64,000 nt of DNA from Nocardia flavorosea NBRC 108225 (GCF_001613385.1 NZ_BDCG01000012.1:434001-498000), one strand, 5' to 3'. Shown: positions 43,064 to 52,231, counted from the first letter of the stretch. Notes: generated by a model from the letters alone, not told the origin. Made by a program: numbers and translations.

Positions 43064-44110
43064 CTACTCCCCGCTACCGCCGTGTTCGCCGAGCCGTGGC
43101 GGCCGGCGATAGTCCGGAGTCCAGCCGTCCACCCGGATCGGCGAGGCGACCAGTCGGTGCCCGCCCGCCCGGACCACCATCTCCGGGGTGTCGTCGAGGG
43201 CCTCGGGCAGGGTCCGCACCGCGGCGGCGGGAACACCGAGCGGACGCAGGCGGGCCTCCCAGGCGAGGGCGGTGTCGGTGAGCAGGGCGGAGGTCACCAG
43301 CTCGAGGACATCGTCGCGGTTGGCGGTCCGCTCGGCCATGGTGTCGTAGCCGGTGATACCGGCCTCCTTCGAGAACGAGCGCCAGAAGCTGTCGTGGGTG
43401 ATGAACAGGGCCAGGTATCCGGCCGAGGTGGGAAACAACTGCGCCGGAACGTAATACGAGTGCGCGCCATGGAGTCGCCGCTGGGGTTCGATTCCGTTGT
43501 CGAGGTAGGCGGCGGCGTGGTAGTTCAGCTGGGAGAGCATCACATCACGCAGGGATACGTCGATCTGCCCGCCTCTGCCGGAGACGATCTGGGCGAGCAG
43601 GCCGAGGGCGGCGGTGAGGCCGGTGGAGTTGTCGGCCGACGAATAGCCGGGCAGTGTGGGCGGACCCGCGGGGTCGCCGGTGAGGGCGGCTACACCGGTG
43701 GCGGCCTGGACCACGTAGTCGAAAGCGGGGTCGTCACCGTTGTCCAGGCCGAAGCCGGTGAGTGCGACGCAGACAATGCGGTCGTTGTGGTGGCGCACGG
43801 CATCGTAAGTGAGGCCGAGTCTGCGGATCGCCGAGGGTTTCAGGTTCACCAGCAGCGCATGCGATTCAGCGGCCAGCGCGCCCAACTGCCGTTGGCCGGA
43901 TTCCGATGCCAGATCCAGGCAGATACTGCGTTTGCCGCGGTTGAGGCTGGCGAAATAGGAGTCACCGACCTTGCGGGAGATATCCCCGCCGGGGGGTTCG
44001 AGCTTGGTCACTTCGGCGCCCAGATCGGCCAGCATCATGGTGGCGTAAGGGCCGGCCAGCATGGTGCCCACCTCGAGCACCCGGATCCCGGCCAAGGGGG
44101 CCGCGGTCAT
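43064..44110 (-). CDS. Family III CoA-transferase (CaiB/BaiF)
   Basis: A 348-residue CoA-transferase that moves CoA between carboxylic acids. Typical parts: LAGIRVLEVGTMLAGPYATM with the GPYA CoA-binding turn, LNRGKRSICLDLASESGQRQ, the catalytic aspartate in AFDYVVQAATG, and GRGGQIDVSLRDVMLSQLNY. Length is slightly under the usual 380-400. The ATG at 44110 is preceded by AAGGAG. It lies downstream of an F420-type LLM gene and the B12 mutase genes on the same strand, so it may activate an acid that these enzymes then rearrange. Bases 42823-43063 hold no gene that I can support. Confidence 0.88.
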   Translation of the reverse strand: MTAAPLAGIRVLEVGTMLAGPYATMMLADLGAEVTKLEPPGGDISRKVGDSYFASLNRGKRSICLDLASESGQRQLGALAAESHALLVNLKPSAIRRLGLTYDAVRHHNDRIVCVALTGFGLDNGDDPAFDYVVQAATGVAALTGDPAGPPTLPGYSSADNSTGLTAALGLLAQIVSGRGGQIDVSLRDVMLSQLNYHAAAYLDNGIEPQRRLHGAHSYYVPAQLFPTSAGYLALFITHDSFWRSFSKEAGITGYDTMAERTANRDDVLELVTSALLTDTALAWEARLRPLGVPAAAVRTLPEALDDTPEMVVRAGGHRLVASPIRVDGWTPDYRRPPRLGEHGGSGE

Positions 44111-44243
44111 CGGAGCTCCTTCAGGGCAGGGGCATGCCGCCCACTCGGGCCGCAGCGCCGGGAGAGGTAGCGCATCACCGAAAACTCCTCCGGCGCGGAT
44201 GCATACGGTCCCGGGCGGCGGCGGCACAGGCGTAAGGAGCGCA

Positions 44244-45200
44244 TCATCGGAGGTCCCGGGCGATCTCCGCGATCATCTCGCGGGTGCGCCGTTTCGAGGC
44301 GATCAGTTCGTCGCGGTTGTCGCCGATGGGCAGCAGCCGGACGGACAGGTCGGTCGCACCGGCTTCCGCGTAGCGGCGCAGCCCATCCGCGATGGCTTCC
44401 TCGTCGCCGGCGATGCAGATATCGCCGATGTCCTTGGCTTCACCCTTTTCCAGGAGTCGCTGATAGTTCGGGGAGACCTCGGCTTCGCCGAGGATTCGGT
44501 TGGCACGTTCGCGGGCGGTATCGATCTCACCGGAAGCGCACAGGCAGATGGGCAGCCCGGCGACGATTCGCGGCGCTGCGCGACCGGCATCGGCGGCGGC
44601 TTTGGTGATCCGGGGAACCACATGCTCGGCGATGGCACGTTCATCGGCCATCCACAGAATTGTTCCGTCGGTGTGCTCGCCCGCGATCCGCAGCATCACC
44701 GGGCCGAGCGCCGCGATCATCACCGGCAGCGGGGCCACTGGCCCGAGATCGAGCTGGTTGCGCACAGTGAAGCTACCGTTCGAGACCTCCACCGTTCCCG
44801 GACCGTTCAACGCCGGATTCAGCACCTCGAGATAGTCACGCGAGTACGCGGCCGGTTTCTCGTAGGGCAGACCGAGCATGTCCTGCACGATCCAGTGATG
44901 CGAAGGCCCCACCCCCAGCGCGAGCCGGCCACCGGCCACGGCATGCGCGGACAACGCCTGCCGGGCGAGGGCAATCGGATGCTGCGCCTGTAACGGCACC
45001 ACCGCGGTGCCGAGTTCGATCCGCTCGGTTGCGGCACCGAGCAGCGCGATCGTCACCAGCGCGTCGAAATCCGTGGGGATCTGCGGTATCCACGCGGTGT
45101 CCATACCGGCCGATTCGGCCCATTTGACGTCGTCGACCATCCGGGCGGCCTTACGCGCGGTATCGCCACGCTCGGGACCGATCATCACACCGATACGCAC
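44244..45200 (-). CDS. LLM-class F420-dependent oxidoreductase
   Basis: A 318-residue TIM-barrel flavin/F420 enzyme of the luciferase-like superfamily. It opens MRIGVMIGPERGD, has AGMDTAWIPQ, the segment RIELGTAVVPLQAQHPIALA, RLALGVGPSHHW for the cofactor phosphate, and PVMIAALGPVMLRIAGEHTD. These are the features of mycobacterial F420-dependent LLM proteins rather than of FMN luciferases. The GTG at 45200 follows TGGAGG. A hairpin separates it from the mutase genes, so it may be the first gene of a unit with the CoA-transferase. Reaction unknown. Confidence 0.87.
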   Translation of the reverse strand: MRIGVMIGPERGDTARKAARMVDDVKWAESAGMDTAWIPQIPTDFDALVTIALLGAATERIELGTAVVPLQAQHPIALARQALSAHAVAGGRLALGVGPSHHWIVQDMLGLPYEKPAAYSRDYLEVLNPALNGPGTVEVSNGSFTVRNQLDLGPVAPLPVMIAALGPVMLRIAGEHTDGTILWMADERAIAEHVVPRITKAAADAGRAAPRIVAGLPICLCASGEIDTARERANRILGEAEVSPNYQRLLEKGEAKDIGDICIAGDEEAIADGLRRYAEAGATDLSVRLLPIGDNRDELIASKRRTREMIAEIARDLR

Positions 45201-45230
45201 GGTTCCTCCACTCTCACACACGAATTAAGG

Positions 45231-45263
45231 GGAGCCGCCGCCCACCGTCACGGCGGCGGCTCC
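45231..45263 (-). terminator. Hairpin between mutase genes and LLM gene
   Basis: GGAGCCGCCG (45231-45240) pairs over 10 bp with CGGCGGCTCC (45254-45263), starting 28 bases after the mutase small-subunit stop. Confidence 0.65.
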
Positions 45264-45290
45264 GGACCCGGACGCCGCGCGTCCAGGAGA

Positions 45291-45692
45291 TCAGGACGGG
45301 GCGGTCGTTCCGGTGAGTTCCCGCATTTCGGTGACCAGGACCTCGAGTGGGGTGCCGGTCGGGAAAACGGCGGCGGCACCCGCCTCCTGCAACTTCTGGA
45401 TATCTCCCTGCGGAATGGTGCCGCCGACGACGACCGCGATATCTCCGGCGTCGGCGGCACGCAGGGCGTCGACCACCCGTTTCGTCAGGGCCACATGGGC
45501 GCCGGACAGGATGCTCAAACCCACCACGGCGACGTCTTCCTGCACCGCGATCGAGACGATGTCCTCGATACGCTGCCGGATCCCGGTGTAGACCACCTCG
45601 AATCCGGCGTCACGCAGGGTCCGGGCGACGATTTTCGCACCCCGGTCATGGCCGTCCAGCCCGGGTTTCGCGACCAGTACACGCGCGGTCAT
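45291..45692 (-). CDS. B12-binding small subunit of acyl-CoA mutase
   Basis: A 133-residue stand-alone cobalamin-binding domain. It carries the base-off motif D-x-H-x2-G in KPGLDGHDRGAKIVA with the cobalt-ligating histidine, then GLSILSGAHVALT and VVGGTIPQGD for the nucleotide tail. In methylmalonyl-CoA mutase this domain is the C-terminus of one chain; here it is separate, as in isobutyryl-, 2-hydroxyisobutyryl- and archaeal-type mutases. Its ATG overlaps the large-subunit stop, so the two are made in step. Confidence 0.93.
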   Translation of the reverse strand: MTARVLVAKPGLDGHDRGAKIVARTLRDAGFEVVYTGIRQRIEDIVSIAVQEDVAVVGLSILSGAHVALTKRVVDALRAADAGDIAVVVGGTIPQGDIQKLQEAGAAAVFPTGTPLEVLVTEMRELTGTTAPS

Positions 45693-47269
45693 CAGAACAC
45701 CACCGGCTGCTGGAACTCGCCCCATACCGTTTTGAGGGCGGCGGTCATCTCGCCCACCGTGCAATAGGCGTTGGCACAGTCGATCAGACGATGCATCAGG
45801 TTGTCGTCTCCTTCCGCGGCCCGCGACAGCGCGGCCAGAGTGTCGCGTACGGCGGCGGAATCCCGTTCGGCCTTCACCTTGGCCAGCCGTTTCAACTGGG
45901 TTTCCCGGCCCTCGGCGTCCAGTTCGTAGGTAGAGATCTCCGGCGCCGGTTCGTCGGAGACGAATGTGTTCACGCCCACCACGGGTTTCACCCCGGATTC
46001 GATCTCCTGGTGCAACTTGTACGCTTCGTCGGCGATCAGACCCTGCAAATATCCGTCTTCGATCGCGCGGACCATTCCGCCCCGGTTGTCCAGGTCGGTC
46101 ATGATCTCCTTGATCGCTTCCTCGGTCTTGTCCGTGAGTGCCTCGACGAAATACGAACCGCCCAGCGGATCGGCCACCCGCGTGACACCGGTTTCGTAGG
46201 CCAGGATCTGCTGGGTGCGCAGCGCCATGGTCGCCGATTCCTCGCTGGGCAGCGCGAACGGTTCGTCCCAGGCCGCGGTGAACATCGATTGCACGCCACC
46301 GAGCACTGCGGCCATAGCTTCGTATGCGATGCGGACGAGGTTGTTCTGTGCCTGCGGGGCGTAGAGCGAGGCGCCGCCGGCCACACAGCCGAACCGGAAC
46401 ATCGACGCCTTGTCCGTTGTCGCGCCGTAGCGTTCGCGGACGATGGTCGCCCAGCGACGGCGGCCGGCCCGGTATTTCGCGACCTCTTCGAAGAAGTCGC
46501 CGTGCGTGTAGAAGAAGAACGAGATCTGCGGGGCGAACTTCTCGATACTCATCCGGCCACGTTCGACGACGGTATCGCAGTAGGTGACGCCGTCGGCGAG
46601 AGTGAAGGCCATCTCCTGGACCGCCGTGGCGCCCGCGTCCCGGAAATGCGCGCCCGCCACCGAGATCGCGTTGAACCGCGGGACCTCCGCGGCGCAGAAC
46701 TCGATGGTGTCGGCGATCAACCGCAGCGACGGTTGCGGTGGCCAGATCCAGGTACCGCGGGAGGCGTATTCCTTGAGAATATCGTTCTGGATGGTGCCGG
46801 TGAGCTTCTCCCGGGGCACGCCCTTCTTCTCCGCCGCCGCCACATAGAAGGCGAGCAGGATCGCGGCCGTGCCGTTGATGGTGAAACTGGTACTGATCTT
46901 GTCCAGCGGGATACCGTCGAACAGGATTTCGGCATCGGCGAGCGTATCCACCGCGACACCCACTCGCCCGACCTCCTCCCCCACTTCGGGGTCGTCGGAG
47001 TCGTAGCCGCATTGGGTGGGCAGGTCCAGCGCGACCGACAAGCCGGTGCCGCCCTGGTCGAGTAGATAGCGATAGCGCCGGTTGGACTCTTCGGCGGTGC
47101 CGAATCCCGAATACTGCCGGAAGGTCCACAGCCGTCCCCGGTAACCGGTGGCGTAGTTGCCCCGGGTGAACGGAAACGCGCCGGGCGCGGGCGGTTCGGT
47201 ATGCCGGTCGGCCGGCCCGTAGACCGGTTCGAGCGGGATACCCGAGGAGGTATGGACTGCATCGTTCAT
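45692..47269 (-). CDS. Acyl-CoA mutase large (TIM-barrel) subunit
   Basis: A 525-residue catalytic subunit of a B12-dependent acyl-CoA mutase, which swaps a carbonyl-CoA group between neighbouring carbons. Seen: TFRQYSGFGTAEESNRRYRY, LSVALDLPTQCGYDSDDP, SFTINGTAAILLAFYVAAAE and TIQNDILKEYASRGTWIWPP. Residues Y53 and R171 occupy positions that in methylmalonyl-CoA mutase (Tyr, Arg) hold the substrate carboxylate and in isobutyryl-CoA mutase are Phe and Gln. So a dicarboxylic substrate is likely, despite the split architecture. The ATG at 47269 was chosen from two in frame; it lacks a ribosome site. Divergent from an SDR gene. No MeaB-type chaperone is in view. Confidence 0.9.
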   Translation of the reverse strand: MNDAVHTSSGIPLEPVYGPADRHTEPPAPGAFPFTRGNYATGYRGRLWTFRQYSGFGTAEESNRRYRYLLDQGGTGLSVALDLPTQCGYDSDDPEVGEEVGRVGVAVDTLADAEILFDGIPLDKISTSFTINGTAAILLAFYVAAAEKKGVPREKLTGTIQNDILKEYASRGTWIWPPQPSLRLIADTIEFCAAEVPRFNAISVAGAHFRDAGATAVQEMAFTLADGVTYCDTVVERGRMSIEKFAPQISFFFYTHGDFFEEVAKYRAGRRRWATIVRERYGATTDKASMFRFGCVAGGASLYAPQAQNNLVRIAYEAMAAVLGGVQSMFTAAWDEPFALPSEESATMALRTQQILAYETGVTRVADPLGGSYFVEALTDKTEEAIKEIMTDLDNRGGMVRAIEDGYLQGLIADEAYKLHQEIESGVKPVVGVNTFVSDEPAPEISTYELDAEGRETQLKRLAKVKAERDSAAVRDTLAALSRAAEGDDNLMHRLIDCANAYCTVGEMTAALKTVWGEFQQPVVF

Positions 47270-47344
47270 CGTTGAATACGATACTTGCATAAAATGAGAA
47301 TGCCAATACCGGTTCGCGGGAACGCGTAATCATCCAGGAGTGAC

Positions 47345-48175
47345 ATGTCGACCGAGCAGCAGAACCTCACCGACCGGACCCTGGTGGTCTCCGGCGCCAG
47401 CCGCGGTATCGGGCTGGCCATCGCCCTGTCCGCGGCACGCCGCGGCGCGAATGTGGTGCTCCTGGCCAAAACCGCGCAGCCCCATCCGCGGCTACCGGGC
47501 ACCGTGCACACCGCGGTGGCAGATATCGAGGCAGCCGGCGGGAAGGCGGCCGCCGTCGTGGGTGATGTGCGGGAGGAAGCCGATGTGGCGCGGGTCGTGG
47601 AGACCGCACTCGAACGCTTCGGCTGCATCGACTACTGCGTGAACAACGCCAGCGCCATTGCCACCGACCCCACCGAAAAACTCTCGGCCAAGAAATTCGA
47701 CCTGATGCAGCAGATCAACCTGCGCGGGACCTTCCTGCTGACCCGGGCCTGCCTACCTCATCTGCGCCAGGCCCCGAACCCGCATATCCTCACCATCGCG
47801 CCGCCGCTGAACACCAGCCCGCGCTGGCTCGGCGCCCATCCCTCCTACACGCTCTCGAAATACGGGATGACGCTGCTGACGCTCGGCTGGGCCGCGGAAT
47901 ACGCCGACGCCGGAATCGCCGCGAACTGCCTGTGGCCGCAGACCTATATCGCGACCTCCGCGGTCGCGAACCTGCCCGACGGCACGAACCTGCTGGAATC
48001 CTCACGCAGTCCGCAGATCATGGGCGATGCGGCCACCGAAATCCTGTCCCGCGAAGCCAAATTCAACACGGGGAACACCTATATCGACGCCACGGCGCTC
48101 CTCGAGTCGGGCCGGACCGACCTGTCGGAATACGGCGGCGGCGCCAACCCGATCCCCGATATGTTCCTCGACTGA
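47345..48175 (+). CDS. Short-chain dehydrogenase/reductase (HSDL2-like)
   Basis: A 276-residue SDR with NAD(P) loop VSGASRGIGLAIA, NNAS strand (DYCVNNASAIA), and catalytic Tyr-x3-Lys in HPSYTLSKYGM. The usual serine strand reads ILTIAPPLNTSPRW, as in HSDL2-type SDRs that act on large hydrophobic or branched substrates. The C-terminus (GNTYIDATALLESGRTDLSE) also fits that group. Start ATG at 47345 has AGGAG about six bases upstream. Divergent by 75 bases from the mutase, so both may be induced together. Confidence 0.88.
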   Translation: MSTEQQNLTDRTLVVSGASRGIGLAIALSAARRGANVVLLAKTAQPHPRLPGTVHTAVADIEAAGGKAAAVVGDVREEADVARVVETALERFGCIDYCVNNASAIATDPTEKLSAKKFDLMQQINLRGTFLLTRACLPHLRQAPNPHILTIAPPLNTSPRWLGAHPSYTLSKYGMTLLTLGWAAEYADAGIAANCLWPQTYIATSAVANLPDGTNLLESSRSPQIMGDAATEILSREAKFNTGNTYIDATALLESGRTDLSEYGGGANPIPDMFLD

Positions 48176-48262
48176 AACAGTCGACCCAGAGCACCGTGGC
48201 GGGCAGTCCGGTTTCCTACCAGCATGTGCCCGCCGCGGGTTTCGGAAACCTCCGCCGAAAAG

Positions 48263-49180
48263 TCAGGGACGCGGCCGGCGGTACTGTTGCCGGGCCTCGA
48301 GCCCGTCCAGATAGTGCCCGAGGGCGAGTTCGAAAGTTTCGTCCAACCCGGTGAGGCCGAATGTTTCAGCGGACAGCGTGTCCAGTTCGGCCAGTCGGCG
48401 GAAGTTGGCGCCATGGAGCATTTCGGATGCTTCGGCGTCGATTGTCGCCCACCACTCGTCGTTGCGCAGGCGGCTCTGTTGTTCGGCGCGGACTTCGTGC
48501 AGTGCCCCCAGCGCGAGGCCGTGTACCAGCGCTGCCAGGGCCAATGCGGTGCGAACTCGTGTCGGCGCGTCGAGCTGTAGTTCAGCGAGGGCTTCGAGGG
48601 TCCATTCGGTGTGGAGCATGGCCTCCGGGGCCAGCGGTGGACGGGTCACCAACGTCAACTCCGCGAGCCAAGGATGGGCCCGATACAGCCGCCATTGCCG
48701 TCGATAGACAGTTTCGAGTCGCTCGCGCCATCCGCCAGGCATGGGGTCGGGTAGCGGACTGGACTTGAAAATGGCCCGGACCATCAGGGTCTCCAGCTCG
48801 TCGCGCCCCGCGACGTGCCGGTACAGGGACATGGGCGACACTTTCAACACACCGGCGAGTTTGCGAATCGACACCGCCTCCAGACCTTCGCGATCGGCCA
48901 CGTGAACAGCCACGCCAAGGACTCGATTCCGAGTAAGACCCGGGCGACCTGCCCCGTGGCCACTACGGACCACGGTCCCGGAACCGGTCCGGGTGGTCAC
49001 CAAGCCCTCGTCCCGAAGGATCGCCAAGGCGCGAGTCGCCGTTGCCATGGCCACTCCCCACTCGCGTACGAGCTGGCGGGTGGACGGAATCCGATCACCG
49101 GGCGCGAGCTGTCCGTTGGCGATTTTCTGCCGCAACGCTGCCGCAATTCGCTGCGATGGGAGGTCATTCGATTCGGACAC
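48263..49180 (-). CDS. GntR-TetR chimeric regulator
   Basis: A 305-residue regulator with two recognisable DNA-binding units. Residues about 8-72 are a GntR-type winged helix (IAAALRQKIANGQLAPGDRI, TRQLVREWGVAMATATRALA), and residues about 85-145 are a TetR-type helix-turn-helix (LGVAVHVADREGLEAVSIRK, VLKVSPMSLYRHVAGRDELE) followed by a TetR C-terminal ligand domain (HPWLAELTLVTRPPL). This tandem architecture is known in some actinobacterial regulators. Divergent from an amidohydrolase-efflux operon. The GTG at 49180 was chosen because upstream in-frame sequence is Arg/Ser-rich. Confidence 0.85.
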   Translation of the reverse strand: MSESNDLPSQRIAAALRQKIANGQLAPGDRIPSTRQLVREWGVAMATATRALAILRDEGLVTTRTGSGTVVRSGHGAGRPGLTRNRVLGVAVHVADREGLEAVSIRKLAGVLKVSPMSLYRHVAGRDELETLMVRAIFKSSPLPDPMPGGWRERLETVYRRQWRLYRAHPWLAELTLVTRPPLAPEAMLHTEWTLEALAELQLDAPTRVRTALALAALVHGLALGALHEVRAEQQSRLRNDEWWATIDAEASEMLHGANFRRLAELDTLSAETFGLTGLDETFELALGHYLDGLEARQQYRRPRP

Positions 49181-49187
49181 ACCGGCA

Positions 49188-49313
49188 AGTGTACTAGTGC
49201 ATCGCGCCGACGGACCAGACATCGACCTTCCTGAATGATGCGATAACTCAAACAGTAACAACAAGTGCACTGCATAGACTTTCGCGTGACTAGTGCGTAT
49301 ATACGGTGTACTC
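49188..49313. promoter_or_regulatory. Operator-like repeats and leaderless promoter
   Basis: AGTGTACT (49188-49195) and the palindrome AGTGCACT (49264-49271) share AGTG-Y-ACT, and CTAGTGC recurs at 49194 and 49290. TATATA at 49298-49303 within GTATATAC is a good -10 for the ATG at 49314, with no ribosome site between, so that message is probably leaderless. The repeats are candidate sites for the GntR-TetR regulator. Confidence 0.55.
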
Positions 49314-50714
49314 ATGACGCACTCCGAGATCGTTGCATACGTCGGCGCTACGGTGATCGACGCTACTGGCGCAATGCCACGGCCCGACCAGACCGTGATC
49401 GTGATCGACCGAATGATCACGACGGTGGGGCCGGCGGCGCAGGTTCCGATTCCTGCCGCAGCTCACATCCACGACCTACGGGGCAAGTACCTCATCCCGG
49501 GCCTCACCGATATGCACGTGCACAGCGAATCGGAGACCGACGACCCGAGGCACTTCGCCGGGTTGTACATCGCCAATGGCGTAACGACCGTACGGGAGAT
49601 GTGGGGCAGGCCGGTGCTCCACCGAATCCGCCAGAAAATCGAGTCCGGCGAAATACTCGGGCCACGGATGACCATCGCAAGCCCCCTCCTCGACGGCGAC
49701 CCAGGCCTGTGGTCCGACGTCCCCGATACACCGATCGTGACGATCAGCTCCCCCGGACAGGCACGACGAGCCGTATCCGAGGCGATCGACTCCGGCGCGG
49801 ATTTCATCAAGGTCTACTCCCGGCTCGCGCCCGACGCGTACTGGGCAATCCTTGCCGAGGCACACCGCCGGGATATCACCGTAGCCGGCCATCGATCGGA
49901 CAATGTGCCGTTTGTGGACCAGATCGAATCGGGTCAACGCTCGTTCGAGCATATGTTCGGTGTCTGGGCTGCGACATCGTCGGACGTCGAGCGGCTCGAA
50001 GCGGCGATGGCCGGCATCGAGACGTCTGCGGAGTTCCACCTCGGCAGCTGGTTGCGGCAGGTCGGCAAGATCGAGTCGGACGGGGTCGCCTCGTATGACC
50101 GCGCTGCGGCGGGTTCAGTGTTCGAGCGGCTCGTAGCTGCCGATGTCGCGTGCACGCCGACACTTGCGGTGCACGCGGTCATCGACCGGCCCGAGTCGTT
50201 CCGGCTCGATGACGAACGGATGGACTATATGGTCCCCCACACGCCGGAGTCCTGGGACTTCCTCAGAACGCATATCTACTGCGGCGGCGGCCGGTCGACC
50301 GAGGAAACCGCGTATTACAGCGATCTGCTCGATTGGCGCCGCGCGACCGTAGGCGCCATGGCCGAGGCGGGGGTCCGGTTGCTCGCCGGTACGGACTCGG
50401 TCGGCCCCGGCTTGTATCCCGGTTTCAGCCTGCACTTCGAACTCGAGCAGCTCGTCGCCTCCGGCTTGACTCCGCTGCGGGCCCTCCAATGCGCGACCCT
50501 GGAACCTGCCAGGTTCCTGGGTCGCGAGAATTGGGCCGGCACGGTCCAGGAGGGCCGTGTGGCCGACCTGGTGATCTTGGATGCCGATCCATTGGCCGAT
50601 ATCCGAAATACCCAGCGAATCCACGCCGTTGTCGTCAACGGACATCACCTCGGACCCGACGAGCGTAAGCGCCTGTTGACGACCGTGAAACAGATTGCGA
50701 GCGGCAGCCGGTGA
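49314..50714 (+). CDS. Amidohydrolase-superfamily metal enzyme
   Basis: A 466-residue metal-dependent hydrolase with a two-part beta sandwich and TIM barrel. Metal ligands: H68 and H70 in LTDMHVHSES, the carboxylated lysine K166 in DFIKVYSR, H193 in VAGHRSD, H213 in SFEHMFG, and the aspartate in LAGTDSVG. C-terminal GRVADLVILDADPL closes the sandwich domain. This is the imidazolonepropionase/prolidase-like group (organophosphate, carboxypeptidase-type or lactam hydrolysis). Coupled to an exporter by a GTGA overlap, under a GntR-TetR regulator: this could be a detoxify-and-export unit. Confidence 0.88.
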   Translation: MTHSEIVAYVGATVIDATGAMPRPDQTVIVIDRMITTVGPAAQVPIPAAAHIHDLRGKYLIPGLTDMHVHSESETDDPRHFAGLYIANGVTTVREMWGRPVLHRIRQKIESGEILGPRMTIASPLLDGDPGLWSDVPDTPIVTISSPGQARRAVSEAIDSGADFIKVYSRLAPDAYWAILAEAHRRDITVAGHRSDNVPFVDQIESGQRSFEHMFGVWAATSSDVERLEAAMAGIETSAEFHLGSWLRQVGKIESDGVASYDRAAAGSVFERLVAADVACTPTLAVHAVIDRPESFRLDDERMDYMVPHTPESWDFLRTHIYCGGGRSTEETAYYSDLLDWRRATVGAMAEAGVRLLAGTDSVGPGLYPGFSLHFELEQLVASGLTPLRALQCATLEPARFLGRENWAGTVQEGRVADLVILDADPLADIRNTQRIHAVVVNGHHLGPDERKRLLTTVKQIASGSR

Positions 50715-52231
50715 ACAGCCCGACCCGCCCCAGCGCATCCCCACGTGACTGGGCCGGAATGGCAGTGCTGGTGCTCCCGGCCCTGCTTGCGTCGATGGAC
50801 CTTTCCGTACTGTTCATGGCATCGCCATCGATCAGCGCAGATCTGAACCCCACAGCCGCCCAGCTCCTTTGGATCATGGACATCTACGGCTTCATGATGG
50901 CCGGTCTGTTGATCACCATGGGTGGCCTCGGCGACCGGATCGGGCGACGGAGACTGCTGATCATCGGCGCGTCGGCGTTCGGCGCTGCCTCGGCCTTGGC
51001 CGCGTTTGCCTCCAGCGCGGAGATGCTCATTGCCGCGCGCGCTCTTCTGGGGCTGGGTGGTGCGACGCTCGCTCCGTCCACCTTGTCGCTCATCCGCGGA
51101 ATATTCCTCGACGAGACTCAACGACGCATCGCCGTCGGGGTCTGGACCAGTGCGTTCATCGGCGGTGTTTCGATCGGCCCGATCATCGGTGGTCTCCTGC
51201 TGGAGCATTTCTGGTGGGGTTCGGTCTTCCTCGTCAACGTCCCGGTCATGGTGTTGCTGTTGATCGTCGCACCACTGCTGATTCGCGAGTCTCGTGACCC
51301 GGAGCCGGGCAGGTTCGATCTCCTCGGCGCCGCGCTGACGCCGGCTTGGATCCTGCCGATCGTTTATGGCATCAAGAAGATGGCCGAGGACGGCGCCGAC
51401 TGGATTGCCCTTGCACCGATCGCGGTCGGTGCGGCCTTCCTCGCACTCTTCGTAGCACGTCAGCTGACTACCGACAGCCCCATGATCGATCTACGCCTGC
51501 TTCGCCGGCCCGCGTTCGCCGGTTCGCTCCTGTCGAACGGTGTCGTCGTCTTCGCTGCTGCCGGAACGGGTTTGCTGACGGCGAGCTATACGCAGACCGT
51601 TCTCGGCTATACGCCGCTGACGGCCGCATTGTGGATGCTGCCTACAGTCGCCGGAAGTTTCCTCGGTGCGGCTTGCGCTTCCATGCTTGCGCGAACCATC
51701 GCTCCAGGGATTCTCGTCGCCCTCGGGCTCCTGATCGCGGCCGCCGGGTTTGTCGGCATAAGCTTCGTCACCCCGAGCTCACACATCGGTACATTGGTCG
51801 CCGGCTACAGCGCGCTTACGCTCGGAGTCGGTCTGACCGCTACCCTGGCTACCACCCTCGTGCTGACCACGGCGCCGCCGGAGAAGGCAGGTGCCGCGTC
51901 CGCGCTCGCGGAGACGAGCAGCGAATTCGGAGGCGCACTCGGTATCGCGATTCTCGGCACTGTCACCGGAACGATCTACGGCGCCACAATGGGCGCATAC
52001 CCCACATTGGCAGCGAACACAGGCGAATCCATCGGAGCGGCTGTTGCCGTCGCACGGAGCTTGCCGGACTCGGTTTCGGCACAACTCCTCCAGCAGGCGT
52101 TCGCCGCGTACACCGATGGGTTCATCGTCGCTGCCCGCGTCGGCGCCGCTGTCCTGGCGATCGCAGCAGTCGGCATTGGCATTTCTCTCCGCACAGTGAC
52201 CGATCAGCAGATCAGCGAAGCACGTGAGTAA
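50711..52231 (+). CDS. DHA2-family MFS exporter, paralogue of the 34-kb pump
   Basis: A 506-residue, 14-helix exporter. Helix 1 LLASMDLSVLFMASPSISAD, loop GGLGDRIGRRRLLI, motif C GGVSIGPIIGGLLL, and LEHFWWGSVFLVNVP parallel the pump at 33808-35313 closely, showing common descent. The GTG overlaps the hydrolase stop by four bases. It is probably co-induced with the hydrolase to expel the compound or its product. Confidence 0.9.
   Translation: MNSPTRPSASPRDWAGMAVLVLPALLASMDLSVLFMASPSISADLNPTAAQLLWIMDIYGFMMAGLLITMGGLGDRIGRRRLLIIGASAFGAASALAAFASSAEMLIAARALLGLGGATLAPSTLSLIRGIFLDETQRRIAVGVWTSAFIGGVSIGPIIGGLLLEHFWWGSVFLVNVPVMVLLLIVAPLLIRESRDPEPGRFDLLGAALTPAWILPIVYGIKKMAEDGADWIALAPIAVGAAFLALFVARQLTTDSPMIDLRLLRRPAFAGSLLSNGVVVFAAAGTGLLTASYTQTVLGYTPLTAALWMLPTVAGSFLGAACASMLARTIAPGILVALGLLIAAAGFVGISFVTPSSHIGTLVAGYSALTLGVGLTATLATTLVLTTAPPEKAGAASALAETSSEFGGALGIAILGTVTGTIYGATMGAYPTLAANTGESIGAAVAVARSLPDSVSAQLLQQAFAAYTDGFIVAARVGAAVLAIAAVGIGISLRTVTDQQISEARE

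Noticed and set aside
47270..47344. A cobalamin riboswitch ahead of the B12 mutase
   Set aside because: The gap to the divergent SDR is only 75 bases, too short for the roughly 200-base cobalamin element, and no B12-box was seen.
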